Assembly: GCA_910585855.1 (NCBI GenBank)
Contig: CAJUGZ010000255.1
Span: 1 to 6,336, forward strand
DNA length: 6,336 bases
Source: an uncultured Lachnospiraceae bacterium
GTDB taxonomy: Bacteria > Bacillota_A > Clostridia > Lachnospirales > Lachnospiraceae
Direction of reading: 5' to 3'
Shown: positions 6,089 through 6,336 of the stretch, one piece after another
Position numbering within the stretch: position 1 is the first letter of the stretch
Layout: each line of letters opens with the position of its first letter
Translations under genes and position numbers: made by a program
Notes under the pieces: model-generated
What the model saw: only the letters and a program-made list of their open reading frames with translations
Database searches by the model: none
What the model was told of the DNA's origin: nothing

Positions 6089-6319
6089 GCGGTAGGTTGG
6101 GTTTCACCGGACGCCAGAGGCGGTTTGCTCCTGTCCTTTGCCTGCTCCGCTCCAAACGGTAAGAAAGTCTAGGGCTTCTGATTTCGGTTCATCCAACCGT
6201 ACGAACCGGGGCGCAATTCGCCCTCACCATAGCCGAAATGTAATTGGTGTAAGTAAGGATTTTACTAGCTGTAAAACATTTTCTTCCCTATTCTCCGGGC
6301 TAAACACGCCCCTTTTTTT
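6089..6319 (+). ncRNA. Candidate structured non-coding RNA, possibly raiA-type
   Basis: No gene is visible here, yet helices are dense. ATTTCGG (6181-6187) pairs with CCGAAAT (6233-6239), enclosing GGGCG (6209-6213) with CGCCC (6219-6223) and a hairpin whose stem can extend as CGGTTC (6185-6190) with GAACCG (6203-6208). The 12-base loop of that hairpin carries ATCCAACC (6191-6198), which can pair with GGTTGGGT (6095-6102) nearly 100 bases upstream. That is an 8-bp pseudoknot whose one wobble is G-U on the + strand. Other hairpins are CGCC-AGA-GGCG (6112-6122) and TTTTAC-TAGCT-GTAAAA (6260-6276). A short stem plus T run (6297-6319) could be the 3' end. Size, host type and general look recall the raiA-motif RNA of Firmicutes, but that is a recollection not checked against a covariance model. 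A riboswitch for a gene beyond the window is the main alternative. The 5' end is uncertain because no clear promoter lies between the terminator and 6095. Confidence 0.5.
6297..6319 (+). terminator. Terminator-like 3' end of the structured RNA
   Basis: GGGC (6297-6300) pairs with GCCC (6308-6311) across a 7-base loop and is followed by C and seven Ts (6313-6319). The 4-bp stem is weak for an intrinsic terminator, so helper structure upstream or an attenuator role is possible. Confidence 0.45.
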
Positions 6320-6336
6320 GCATACCCTGCATGGAA

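Noticed and set aside
6089..6319. RNase P, tmRNA or SRP RNA
   Set aside because: Short resemblances such as an AGCAAACCGCC string on the minus strand occur, but the hallmark conserved elements of these RNAs are missing.
1..6336. CRISPR arrays, tRNA genes, rRNA genes
   Set aside because: No regularly spaced repeats, tRNA cloverleaf or conserved rRNA segments were seen.

Overview
The window looks like chromosome of a low-to-moderate G+C Gram-positive anaerobe of the class Clostridia, most likely a Lachnospiraceae-type gut bacterium. This is inferred from strong purine-rich ribosome binding sites, TGn extended -10 promoters, the style of the ABC/FtsX pair, and the clostridial form of the chemoreceptor signalling domain. 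The name is an inference from sequence style; no species marker is present. All genes are on the + strand.

Layout: 1-220 is a very AT-rich non-coding leader with an extended -10 promoter. 221-889 and 907-3552 form a two-gene ABC transporter operon: a MacB/LolD-type ATPase and an 881-residue permease with two FtsX domains and two large extracellular domains. 3553-4004 is a 452-base intergenic region holding a 146-base fold (3699-3844) closed by 25 contiguous base pairs, then the promoter and ribosome binding site of the next operon. 4005-5717 encodes a methyl-accepting chemotaxis receptor starting at GTG. 5734-6054 encodes a 106-residue membrane protein of unknown function, 16 bases downstream and probably co-transcribed. 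An intrinsic terminator at 6062-6088 ends that operon. From 6089 to the window edge there is no gene, but a dense set of helices, a probable pseudoknot and a terminator-like end suggest a second structured RNA of about 230 nt, possibly of the raiA type.

How the parts work together: the ATPase and permease form one transporter of the MacB/Lol/Bce (type VII, mechanotransmission) class, usually linked to antimicrobial-peptide resistance, lipoprotein handling or envelope signalling. The receptor would feed the CheA/CheW chemotaxis array, and the small protein is a candidate envelope partner of it. No two-component system lies beside the transporter inside the window.

The coding content is ordinary. 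The most interesting material is the two intergenic structured elements. In the first, all six non-Watson-Crick positions in its two main helices are G-U when read on the + strand, which argues for a + strand RNA rather than a decayed DNA repeat.
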